Shown piece by piece: positions 1 to 6,714 of a stretch of 7,131 nucleotides of DNA. The notes beneath the pieces were generated by a model. The model had not been told where the DNA came from. It saw only the letters and a program-made list of their open reading frames with translations, and searched no databases. This DNA comes from Bacteroidales bacterium UBA5537 (GTDB lineage Bacteria; Bacteroidota; Bacteroidia; Bacteroidales; Lentimicrobiaceae). The number at the start of each line of letters is the position of its first letter. The first letter of the stretch is position 1. The position numbers were made by a program, and so were the translations under genes. The stretch is taken from positions 34,886 to 42,016 of the forward strand of contig DINP01000116.1 in NCBI GenBank assembly GCA_002426025.1. The letters are read 5' to 3'.

Positions 1-2
1 AA

Positions 3-2114
3 ATCTGGAGCGAGGCTATGAAAACTGTGGCAAAGCAGCCCTGGAGTATTACCCCGTTTAATTATGGCTTAAAGAAAAAAACAGGTCTGAATAAGAAAGG
101 CCTGTACAACGAAAGTTTAAAAACACTCGATAGTTTATGGAGCAGTAAAACGCTATCTGAAGTTAATCACATCAGGCTTTCTGAGGAACCTGAGTGTTAC
201 ACCAGTTTTCAACATCCATACAGGATAAACGATTCGCTTATTGTTGCACTGAAAACCTCATTAAAAGAAGTGCCTAAGATTATCAGTATCAACAGCCAGG
301 GGATTGAGAAGCAAATCCATGCCCCCGGGTATATTATGGACGAACTTATTTCGTACAATGGCAACTACCTCTCCTGGGCTGAATACAGGCCACATATTCG
401 CTGGGAAACAGTTGGTTTTACAGATATTGTTTTACTTCAGCCCGAGAACGAACACACAGTACGACTTGCGTTGAAAGGCCGGTTTTTTGCCCCGGTTGTC
501 AGTCCTGATGGCACTCAGATTGCGGCAGTGGGATATCAGGAATCTGGTGGCTGTTTTATAGCATTGATTCGTGACAATAAACTGATCAGAGAAATTAAGC
601 TATCTGAAGACTTACATGCGGCACACCCGGTATGGACAAATGATGGGAAAAAGTTGGTTTTTGTTGCAACCGGAAATCAAGGTAAGGCACTGGCCATGAT
701 TTCAACAGAGTCAGGAATTACTGAATTAATAACTCCATTTTCATATACTGAAATCAGCAACCCCTTTGTTCATGAAAATGAGATTTACTTTGCAGAAGCA
801 GTTGAGGGGAAGAATCAGTTGTGTAAACTGAATATTGAAACCAGAAAAACATATCAACTTACAAATGCAACTTTTGGCGCTGATCAGGTGTCAGTTTCAG
901 GCGAAAACCTTCTTTTTGCAGATTACACATCAAATGGCTACCGGGTTGCATTACTGAAATTGCATGAACAGAAAGATTTAAAAGAAAAACCAGCCGATAC
1001 TTATAAATGGCCATTAGCGGAAGCTCTATCTGCGCAAGAAACAGGTTTCAGGTTCACTGATACGATTCCAGATATAGAATTTACCAGGACTGAATACAAA
1101 AAAGCCGCACATCTTTTTGGCATTCACAGTTGGGCTCCTGTTTATGTTGATATTGGAGGGGAGACAGCACGGCCGGGTGCCTCGGTAATGAGTCAGAATT
1201 TGTTGAGCACTCTTTTTATAACGGCAGGTTATGATTACGATATTGATGAAGAAACCGGCATGTTCAGGAGCGAAATAGCCTGGAAAGGCTGGTTTCCAAT
1301 AATTAAAGCAACCATGTCGCAAGGCAACAGGGCTTCAGCAGCAATTCTGGAGGAAGGACAGGCACCTGAGCGATTTACATGGAGCGAGACCAATCTGGAC
1401 CTGAGCATTTCACAGGAACTGAATTTATCGAAAGGCCGTTTAAACTCGGGTATTTATGGAGAAACCACTTATAATTTCTCAAACATTGTTCATCACAATG
1501 ATACACCTGAAAGCTTTTACAAGGGAATCCTCTCTGGTTTAAGTTACCGGACATTCGGTTACTTATACAAACGCAGGGCTTACCGCGATCTGGCCCCATC
1601 ACTCGGGGTAAATCTTGATTTAAAACTCAGACATACCCCTTTCGGAGATTTGAAAGCTGGGAATATCTTAGCCGTGAAATCACAGATTTTTTTACCAGGA
1701 TTTTTTCCCAATCACTCCCTTCAGCTTTATGCCGGGTTTCAAACTACAAATCCCGATCAATACCGGTTTCCAAATATCATAAGCTCCAGTAAAGGATACC
1801 ATTCTGAGATCAGTGGTAACGAATTAATCAGTTTGAAAGCTGCTTATCGGCTCCCACTGTTCTATCCGGATTTTAATATCGGAGGACTACTATACATAAA
1901 GCGATTCCGGACTGGTATATTCCATGAATTTACAAGCACTTCAGGTCATACATCAACAACTTATTTCAATTCGACCGGATTGGATTTGGTAGCCGATTTA
2001 CATCTTTTCGGCCTCAGCACACCAATAAGTGCCGGAGCAAGAATTATTTACCGCGAAAAATACAAAGACTTCAGCAGCAGTCTGCTTTTTTCGGTAAACC
2101 TTTATGAATATTAA
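3..2114 (+). CDS. TolB-like beta-propeller / outer-membrane beta-barrel protein, 5' end cut by window edge
   Basis: Large envelope protein, 704 residues visible. The frame is open to the first base, and the first ATG (18) gives no signal peptide, so the true start lies off the left edge; the residues before it (IWSEA) read on smoothly. Numbering from that Met, residues 1-45 (with KQPWSITPFNYGLKK and TGLNKKGLYNESL) resemble the tail of the gluzincin-type peptidase-MA-like domain that precedes the propeller in related Bacteroidota proteins; the HExxH site, if any, would be upstream and is not seen. Residues about 55-315 form a beta-propeller with PD40/TolB-like blades, clearest at 157-173 (SPDG) and 201-217 (TNDG). 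From about 365 (KKAAHLFGIHSWAPVY) to the end, alternating amphipathic strands suggest an outer-membrane barrel finishing at the last residues. Family recognition is from memory of similar proteins. Substrate and role are unknown; a surface or periplasmic protein-processing or secretion role is a guess. Confidence 0.8.
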   Translation: MWSEAMKTVAKQPWSITPFNYGLKKKTGLNKKGLYNESLKTLDSLWSSKTLSEVNHIRLSEEPECYTSFQHPYRINDSLIVALKTSLKEVPKIISINSQGIEKQIHAPGYIMDELISYNGNYLSWAEYRPHIRWETVGFTDIVLLQPENEHTVRLALKGRFFAPVVSPDGTQIAAVGYQESGGCFIALIRDNKLIREIKLSEDLHAAHPVWTNDGKKLVFVATGNQGKALAMISTESGITELITPFSYTEISNPFVHENEIYFAEAVEGKNQLCKLNIETRKTYQLTNATFGADQVSVSGENLLFADYTSNGYRVALLKLHEQKDLKEKPADTYKWPLAEALSAQETGFRFTDTIPDIEFTRTEYKKAAHLFGIHSWAPVYVDIGGETARPGASVMSQNLLSTLFITAGYDYDIDEETGMFRSEIAWKGWFPIIKATMSQGNRASAAILEEGQAPERFTWSETNLDLSISQELNLSKGRLNSGIYGETTYNFSNIVHHNDTPESFYKGILSGLSYRTFGYLYKRRAYRDLAPSLGVNLDLKLRHTPFGDLKAGNILAVKSQIFLPGFFPNHSLQLYAGFQTTNPDQYRFPNIISSSKGYHSEISGNELISLKAAYRLPLFYPDFNIGGLLYIKRFRTGIFHEFTSTSGHTSTTYFNSTGLDLVADLHLFGLSTPISAGARIIYREKYKDFSSSLLFSVNLYEY

Positions 2115-2188
2115 CAAGCCTTAGCGATTAAATCCTATTTATTACTATTTTAGTCCCACTGAAACGTTTACCAAAAATTACTGAATTT

Positions 2189-2551
2189 ATGCGCTTTCCG
2201 CTTAGGATGTTATTATCAACCATTGCAGTGATGATAACGTCATATATACTTCCAGGAGTAAAGATTGACACTTTTTTAACAGCCCTGGTTACCGCACTGC
2301 TAATTGGTTTGCTCAATACCATTGTGAAACCACTGCTGATTCTGTTTACCATTCCGCTTACGATACTGACATTCGGACTTTTTCTGATGGTAATTAATGC
2401 TTCTATAATTATGATGGCATCGAATCTGCTCCGGGGTTTCCATGTTGATGGATTCTGGTATGCCCTGTTGTTCAGCATTATACTTTCAGTAATTACTGCA
2501 GTTCTGGAGTCAATGGTTCCTTCAAATACAAAACACATGAATGAGCAATAA
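2189..2551 (+). CDS. Small integral membrane protein, phage holin family 4-2 / YvlD-like
   Basis: A 120-residue, very hydrophobic protein with about four predicted membrane helices: roughly residues 5-24, 27-48, 50-78 and 88-110. The features PGV after helix 1, the LLNTIVKPLL segment in the middle and the ITLLTFGLFL-like stretch (here LTILTFGLFLMVINA) are typical of the Mycobact_4TM / phage holin 4_2 family (PF04020), to which B. subtilis YvlD belongs. The usual length is 110-125 residues, so it is complete. Despite the family name there is no lysis gene or phage context here; members are common chromosomal inner-membrane proteins of unknown function, sometimes tied to envelope stress. I chose the ATG at 2189 because MRFPLRMLLSTIAVMI matches the usual family N-terminus; an in-frame ATG at 2207 would remove part of helix 1. 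No clear ribosome binding site is seen. It stands 74 bases after the barrel gene. Confidence 0.85.
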   Translation: MRFPLRMLLSTIAVMITSYILPGVKIDTFLTALVTALLIGLLNTIVKPLLILFTIPLTILTFGLFLMVINASIIMMASNLLRGFHVDGFWYALLFSIILSVITAVLESMVPSNTKHMNEQ

Positions 2552-2651
2552 GCAACCCAAATTGATTGCTTTCGTTAATTAAACAGTATTTCGATGAAGG
2601 CACTGCCAGAAGCTTTCAATCAGTATTATCTAAAAAACTGAAACCCAAACT

Positions 2652-3116
2652 ATGAAAAGCAGAATGATTACCCTTCCTGAAGCCATTAACGAGATAATTT
2701 CATCCTGCGAAGTTTGCAATGTTGGCATGGTTGATCAGGAAAATTTACCCTATACATTACCCTTTAATTTTGGATATGAAAACAAAACAGTTTATCTGCA
2801 TTCTGCTCCGGTTGGCCGGAAAATAGAAATTCTGAAACAAAAACCGGATGTGTGCATAACTTTCAGCACAGCACATGAGCTCTACAAACAATCAGAGAAA
2901 GTTGCATGCAGCTACGGGATGCGCTACAAAAGTGTTTTGGTGCAAGGGAAAGTAGAATTCGTTGAGGACTTTGATGAAAAAGTGCGCATCCTGAATATTA
3001 TTATGAAGCAATACACCAAACGCGACAATTTTGAATACAGCAAGCCATCAGTGATTAATGTAGCCGTTATGAAGGTTGTAGCTGAGAAAATTGAAGCCAA
3101 AGCATTCGGATATTGA
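2652..3116 (+). CDS. Pyridoxamine 5'-phosphate oxidase superfamily, Nim-like flavin-binding protein
   Basis: A 154-residue cytosolic protein of the FMN-binding split-barrel fold (PF12900-type, Nim / Pyridox_ox_2 group). Evidence is the family pattern in order: a short N-terminal helix (LPEAINEII), a first strand CNVGMVDQENLPY, then TLPFNFGYENKTVYLHSAPVGRKIE (residues 36-59, quoted in part in the literature as the core motif), and the strand KPDVCITF. His50 in YLHSA aligns with the active-site His of NimA (His71 there). Nim proteins reduce 5-nitroimidazoles, but most members of this broad group are housekeeping flavin or heme binders, so resistance should not be assumed. The C-terminal part (LVQGKVEFVEDFDEK, then a helix and a final strand VAVMKVVAEKIEAKAF) is intact and the length is normal. 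The start at 2652 is used; Met5 at 2664 is an alternative. It converges on pstB, with 82 bases between stops. Confidence 0.88.
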   Translation: MKSRMITLPEAINEIISSCEVCNVGMVDQENLPYTLPFNFGYENKTVYLHSAPVGRKIEILKQKPDVCITFSTAHELYKQSEKVACSYGMRYKSVLVQGKVEFVEDFDEKVRILNIIMKQYTKRDNFEYSKPSVINVAVMKVVAEKIEAKAFGY

Positions 3117-3136
3117 GAAATATTTACAATCTCAAT
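3112..3136 (+). terminator. Weak hairpin overlapping the stop of the split-barrel gene
   Basis: A perfect 7-base inverted repeat, ATTGAGA at 3112-3118 and TCTCAAT at 3130-3136, encloses an 11-base AT-rich loop. The left arm contains the TGA stop of the upstream gene. It is followed by TATCTCTTAC, which is T-leaning but not a proper U tract, and the stem is AT-rich. It could slow or stop transcription in either direction at this convergent junction, but stability is modest and the match could be chance. Confidence 0.3.
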
Positions 3137-3146
3137 TATCTCTTAC

Positions 3147-3195
3147 ATCTGACTTCCGACCTCTGACCACCGACATCTGACTTCTGACCTCCGAC
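3147..3195. repeat. Seven tandem copies of a degenerate heptamer, NNCYGAC
   Basis: Seven exactly contiguous 7-base units: atctgac, ttccgac, ctctgac, caccgac, atctgac, ttctgac, ctccgac. In every unit positions 3 and 5-7 are C and GAC, and position 4 is T or C; the first two bases vary but are mostly pyrimidine. The first and fifth units are identical. The array fills most of the gap between the convergent split-barrel gene and pstB, ending 3 bases before the pstB stop codon, and does not run into either coding region. I have the impression that similar GAC-rich heptamer stretches occur between genes in other Bacteroidota, but cannot confirm this here. Function is unknown. Confidence 0.85.
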
Positions 3196-3198
3196 CTT

Positions 3199-4017
3199 CT
3201 AATTCCCATCAACCAGGTAAGCTCTTAACTTATCCGTTTGCGGATTCCCGAATAATTCTTCGGGGCTGCCCTGTTCAATGATTTCACCATCGTACATAAA
3301 AATTACGTGATCGGCTAATCTTATGGCTTGTCGCAGTACGTGCGTTACAAGAATGATGGTATAGTGTTTCTTCAAATCCCTGAAAAGGTTTTCGATAATT
3401 TTACTTGAAATCGGATCGAGTGCTGAAGTAGGCTCATCGGCCAGTATAATGCTTGGTTTTACTGCCAGGCCCCTTGCCAGGCAAAGCCGCTGTTGCTGAC
3501 CGATAGAAAGACTGGTGGCAGGGGCATTCAAGCGATGCTTTACTTCTTCCCACAATCCCACTTCACGCAAGTGTTTCTCAACGCTGAAATCAATCAGTTT
3601 TTTATCACGTATGCCTTTAAGTTTAAGACCATAGGAAACATTTTTATAAATGGAAACCGGCAAAGGGAAAGGTCTTTGCGAAAGCAAGCCCATTTTTTGC
3701 CTGATGGAAGGAATGTTGGTCGAAGTATGCAGAATATCTTCACTCTCAATAAAAATACGCCCCGAAACCCTAAGCTCCCGGTAAAGATCCGTCAACTTGT
3801 TAATACACTTCAGGAGGGTAGTTTTTCCACATCCAGAAGGGCCCAGCAGAACTGTAACTTTATTCCTTGGGATTTCAAGGTTCACATCTTTTAGAATGTG
3901 ATTCTGAGCGGCAAATACATTCAGGTGCTGTACTCTCAAAATGGGCAACTGAACCTCATTTTTGACTGTCAGTTTATCTGATTGACGAGATACCGTTTCT
4001 GTTTCGGTTAAGAACAT
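3199..4017 (-). CDS. pstB: Phosphate ABC transporter ATP-binding protein PstB
   Basis: The ATPase that drives phosphate import through PstC/PstA; cytosolic face of the inner membrane. Numbering from the GTG at 4023 (274 residues): Walker A GPSGCGKTT 61-69, Q-loop LLSQRPFPLP with Gln116, ABC signature LSIGQQQR 172-179, Walker B IILADE 192-197, D-loop SALD 200-203, switch His228. The Q-loop context (QRPFPLPVSIYKNV) and QQQRLCLARGLA after the signature are specific to PstB rather than other ABC ATPases. The signature has Ile where LSGGQ is usual. The N-terminus is about 20-25 residues longer than usual PstB, before ILRVQHLNVF. The GTG at 4023 directly follows the pstA stop, and an ATG lies two codons inside at 4017; I prefer the ATG (272 residues) but the two cannot be told apart by a ribosome site. 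It is the last gene of the operon; no phoU follows. Confidence 0.95.
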   Translation of the reverse strand: MFLTETETVSRQSDKLTVKNEVQLPILRVQHLNVFAAQNHILKDVNLEIPRNKVTVLLGPSGCGKTTLLKCINKLTDLYRELRVSGRIFIESEDILHTSTNIPSIRQKMGLLSQRPFPLPVSIYKNVSYGLKLKGIRDKKLIDFSVEKHLREVGLWEEVKHRLNAPATSLSIGQQQRLCLARGLAVKPSIILADEPTSALDPISSKIIENLFRDLKKHYTIILVTHVLRQAIRLADHVIFMYDGEIIEQGSPEELFGNPQTDKLRAYLVDGN

Positions 4018-4023
4018 GGTCAC

Positions 4024-4878
4024 TTACTTTAGATTTGTTTTTGAATATCGTTTTGACAGATACCTGGCCGTTAGGCTGATTATCAGAATTATAACCGTAA
4101 GAATAATTGATGAGGCAAATGCCCTGTCCCTGACCTCGGGAATTGGAGAACCCAACTGAAAGAAAATTGCCAGTGGCAGGGTTGCTGCCGGCTCATCAAG
4201 ATTGGTTGGAACACGATCGGTGTAACCTGCAGTAAACAGCACTGAAGCAGCATCGCCAATGCCTCTTCCGAAAGAAAGTAAAACAGCAGTTATAAATCCC
4301 GGAAAACCTTGCTTGAACATCACTTTGAACGCAGTTTCGGTTCGGGTTGAACCCAGTGCCAGCGAAGCTTCGTGCAGTCCTTTCGGGATGGTGCTTAAAA
4401 CCTCATCGAAGGTGCGGACCATTATCGGCGAAATCAACAGCGCGACTGTAATAATTCCGGCCAACAGGGAAGCATTCATCCCAAAAAAAAGCATCAGTGC
4501 AAATCCAAATGCGCCATAAACTATGGATGGAATCCCCCAAAGGGCATCTAGAAAATAGCGGATAGTATTTTGTGTACGTTTGTACCTAACGAGCTGAACA
4601 TTGATATACAATGCAGCGGGCATCCCAATAAAAATTGCTATTAAGGTTGCGCCAAACGCGATATAAACCGAACCAACGATGGCATTCAGCACCCCCCCCT
4701 CACCACCATAGTAGTAGCCGCCTTTGGGCGTTTTCAGAACCATATCCCAGTCAAGGGCTGAATATCCTTTTACAAAAATTACCAGGATAATAAACCCCAG
4801 TACAGCTATAAGCGAGTAGGTCATAAATGCCGACAGGATTACGAAAAATTTTTCTTCCAGAATTTTTATCCGCCTCAT
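4024..4878 (-). CDS. pstA: Phosphate ABC transporter permease PstA
   Basis: One of the two inner-membrane subunits of the PstSCAB phosphate importer. The 284-residue length is normal. About six membrane helices: 14-36, 65-90, 108-130, 135-155, 192-215 and 253-272. The binding-protein-dependent permease EAA loop lies at 170-194 (EASLALGSTRTETAFKVMF), where it would dock on PstB. The segment DALWGIPSIVYG (111-122) is characteristic of PstA/PstC. After the EAA loop the usual GETAP-type motif reads GRGIGDAASVLFTAGY, with Asp209 in place of Glu. The ATG overlaps the pstC stop as ATGA, which points to translational coupling. Residues 52-62 form a glycine/tyrosine-rich periplasmic stretch (KGGYYYGGEGG) encoded partly by a run of eight G. 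Confidence 0.95.
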   Translation of the reverse strand: MRRIKILEEKFFVILSAFMTYSLIAVLGFIILVIFVKGYSALDWDMVLKTPKGGYYYGGEGGVLNAIVGSVYIAFGATLIAIFIGMPAALYINVQLVRYKRTQNTIRYFLDALWGIPSIVYGAFGFALMLFFGMNASLLAGIITVALLISPIMVRTFDEVLSTIPKGLHEASLALGSTRTETAFKVMFKQGFPGFITAVLLSFGRGIGDAASVLFTAGYTDRVPTNLDEPAATLPLAIFFQLGSPIPEVRDRAFASSIILTVIILIISLTARYLSKRYSKTNLK

Positions 4879-5762
4879 TGCCGCTTTGTTTTGTGAATCA
4901 AATACCTGAAAAACAGATTGATAATCAGTATAATAATCAACAACAGAAAAGCTGCGAACATCAGTGCCGAATCGTACATAGGGATGGAAAGCATTTCGCC
5001 ATAATTATTGGCGATCAGTGCCGGCAAGGGATAGGCTGCATCAAACGGATTGCCAGAAATTTTCACCACATTGCCCACCACCATCATCACCGCTATGGTT
5101 TCGCCAAAGGCTTTTGCAATTCCGAGGCCATAAGCCGAAATAATACCTGGATAATTCCCTCTGATTACCACATGTTTTACCAATTCCCAAAAAGTAGCAC
5201 CCAGAGAGAGCGAAGCTTCTCTAAGGCCCTTGGGAACCGTGTTAAACACCTCTATCAGCATATTCAAGGTATAGGGTATGCACATCACAGCTAGTACAAT
5301 TCCACCTGCCAGTATTGAATATCCGGAGGATGTGGTATTGAAAAATGGCGCCATGATGCGCGAAACAAAAGGCACAATTACGAGAATGCCCCATACACCG
5401 TAAATTACCGATGGCAGACCTGCCAGTACATCAATGACAGGATGCATTACTCTTATCAGTTGCTTTGTCGAAAACTGCGTAAGGTAAATTGCACTCAGCA
5501 GACACACAGGCGCTGTAAACAGAAATGAAAGAAAAGTAACATAGAGTGACCCGGCGATAAACGGCCAGAATCCAAACTCGCCAAGTGAGGGAGCCCATTT
5601 TGATGAAAAAATAAGGTGGAAAAACAATTGCTGACTCACAATTGGCGAAGCTTTCATATACAGGCCAATACCGATTATTACTGGCAACAACAGGATGGTA
5701 ACCAATGCAGCTACCATCCAGAATCCGGTAATTTTATCGAAGAAAAACCGCCTGATTTGCAT
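4875..5762 (-). CDS. pstC: Phosphate ABC transporter permease PstC
   Basis: The partner inner-membrane permease of PstA. 295 residues, six likely helices: about 13-36, 65-94, 105-133, 148-172, 205-231 and 262-288. Family marks are WAPSLGEFGFWPFIAGS (56-72), the DVLAGLPSVIYGVWG segment (111-125), the EAA loop EASLSLGATFWELVKHVVI (182-200) and GETIAVMMVVGN (220-231), which is the standard PstC form. The N-terminus begins close to helix 1, so the start at 5762 is well supported, and it lies 3 bases after the pstS stop. The 3' end overlaps pstA by 4 bases. The large periplasmic loop after helix 1 that some PstC proteins carry is short here. Confidence 0.95.
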   Translation of the reverse strand: MQIRRFFFDKITGFWMVAALVTILLLPVIIGIGLYMKASPIVSQQLFFHLIFSSKWAPSLGEFGFWPFIAGSLYVTFLSFLFTAPVCLLSAIYLTQFSTKQLIRVMHPVIDVLAGLPSVIYGVWGILVIVPFVSRIMAPFFNTTSSGYSILAGGIVLAVMCIPYTLNMLIEVFNTVPKGLREASLSLGATFWELVKHVVIRGNYPGIISAYGLGIAKAFGETIAVMMVVGNVVKISGNPFDAAYPLPALIANNYGEMLSIPMYDSALMFAAFLLLIIILIINLFFRYLIHKTKRQ

Positions 5763-5765
5763 AGG

Positions 5766-6704
5766 CTAATTTAATTTTTCAAGATAGTAATCAATTTTTT
5801 CCTGATCAATGGGCACATATCCGGCCTCTTTCACAAACTGCTGCCCATCGGTCAGTGTCCACCGGATAAAATCGAGAGTAGCCTGCTTTTGAGGTTTTCC
5901 TTTTGATACAAAATAGAGTTCACGGGCGGGTGGCGAAGGATAGATGCCATCGGCAATTGCTTTAAGAACATTTTCAAAATGATCGTAAAAATTCTCATCA
6001 GGGTCAATTAGCCCGTTCCCGTTGATATCAATTGGAATTACCTCGATGCCGGGTCGTTTCAGGCCGGTCTGAATATCGAAAGCAAAAATGGTGTTGTTGA
6101 AGCCAATTCCGAATTTATCCTTTACAACGGCATCGGCCAAGCCAGGATCACCGTAAACACCTATTCCAAGTAAATTCTCCTGCTTCCCGCCAAGGTACTT
6201 GGCCCAGGTTTCAGCTGCTCCACAGGCATCGGAACGGGTATAAACAACCAATTTCCCTTTTTCAGGAACTTTAAGTACTTCGCCCCAGTCTTTTGCCGTT
6301 CCACCAATAAAAATATTGGTGAAAGCTTCTTTTGAAAGGCCTTTTGTTTTGATGGTTTTCAGAAACGGGTTCTGATCGCTGATGGTTGGCACCACGGCAT
6401 CAATAGTAAGCCCGACCCACCAAACTCCCTGATTTTTCTCTTCCTGCGATATTTCGCGGGAGAACATACCCAGATCAACCGCACCTGCCAATGCATCAGC
6501 CATTCCTTTTCCGGCGCCACCGCCCGATACATTGAACCTGATTTCAGGATGTATTTTATGATACTCTTCAGTCCATTTTACAGCCAAAGGGTATAGTGCA
6601 AATGCACCCGAAAGGCTTATTGTCTGATCTTTCTTCTTTTGCGAAGCACACGAAAGCAATATAATTGATGCAATCAGGGTGCAGAGTAAACTATTAATTT
6701 TCAT
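5766..6704 (-). CDS. pstS: Phosphate-binding lipoprotein PstS
   Basis: Periplasmic phosphate receptor that delivers phosphate to PstC/PstA. I chose the ATG at 6704 (312 residues) because it starts a clean lipoprotein signal: MKINS, a hydrophobic core, then lipobox LLSC with the lipidated Cys at 19; the longer frame to 6749 would put 15 polar residues before it and overlap the upstream gene. After Cys19 comes ASQKKKD, which is basic and unlike the acidic surface-export signal of Bacteroidota lipoproteins, so it probably stays in the periplasm. The PBP-like fold (PF12849) shows at SGAFALYPLAVKW (32-44), SGGGAGKGMADALAGAVDLGMFSREI (starts at 60; phosphate-loop type) and the second-lobe VVYTRSDACGAAETWAKYL (starts at 153). 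Residues 226-237 (DINGNGLIDPDE) match a calcium EF-hand loop. A tungstate or other oxyanion receptor is possible in principle, but PstCAB downstream favours phosphate. Confidence 0.93.
   Translation of the reverse strand: MKINSLLCTLIASIILLSCASQKKKDQTISLSGAFALYPLAVKWTEEYHKIHPEIRFNVSGGGAGKGMADALAGAVDLGMFSREISQEEKNQGVWWVGLTIDAVVPTISDQNPFLKTIKTKGLSKEAFTNIFIGGTAKDWGEVLKVPEKGKLVVYTRSDACGAAETWAKYLGGKQENLLGIGVYGDPGLADAVVKDKFGIGFNNTIFAFDIQTGLKRPGIEVIPIDINGNGLIDPDENFYDHFENVLKAIADGIYPSPPARELYFVSKGKPQKQATLDFIRWTLTDGQQFVKEAGYVPIDQEKIDYYLEKLN
5994..6029 (-). other. EF-hand-type calcium-binding loop coded within pstS
   Basis: These 36 bases encode DINGNGLIDPDE, PstS residues 226-237. Loop positions 1, 3, 5, 9 and 12 are Asp, Asn, Asn, Asp and Glu, with Gly at 6 and Ile at 8, matching the classic 12-residue EF-hand or dockerin-type loop at every key position. 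It lies after the second-lobe strand GIEVIPI and before a helix (FYDHFENVLKAIADGIY). Calcium binding is predicted from the pattern only. Confidence 0.6.
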
Positions 6705-6714
6705 AAGAGTTGTA

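Noticed and set aside
1026..1602. Two minus-strand open frames (98 and 75 codons) inside the propeller-barrel gene
   Set aside because: Both are rich in Cys, Arg and His with no recognisable fold, as expected of shadow frames, and the plus-strand protein is continuous across them.
2146..2153. Possible Bacteroidota -7 promoter box (TATTTTAG) before the YvlD-like gene
   Set aside because: One mismatch to TAnnTTTG and no TTG at the expected -33 distance; too weak to call in AT-rich DNA.
2128..2538. 136-codon open frame on the minus strand opposite the YvlD-like gene
   Set aside because: It lies wholly antisense to a recognisable membrane protein gene, has no family resemblance, and is explained by the codon pattern of the hydrophobic gene on the other strand.
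2189..2551. Prophage or lysis module suggested by the holin family name
   Set aside because: No endolysin, integrase or structural phage gene is nearby, and this family is widespread in chromosomes outside phages.
2550..2571. Inverted repeat AAGCAA / TTGCTT after the YvlD-like gene as a terminator
   Set aside because: Only 6 bases of stem with a 10-base loop, and no T run follows.
3147..3195. CRISPR-like array
   Set aside because: The repeat unit is 7 bases with no spacers and there are no cas genes.
3493..5294. Plus-strand open frames opposite pstB (3493-3894), pstA (4259-4519) and the pstC/pstA junction (4827-5294)
   Set aside because: They are antisense to well-recognised pst genes and have low-complexity His/Gln/Asn-rich or otherwise unstructured translations.
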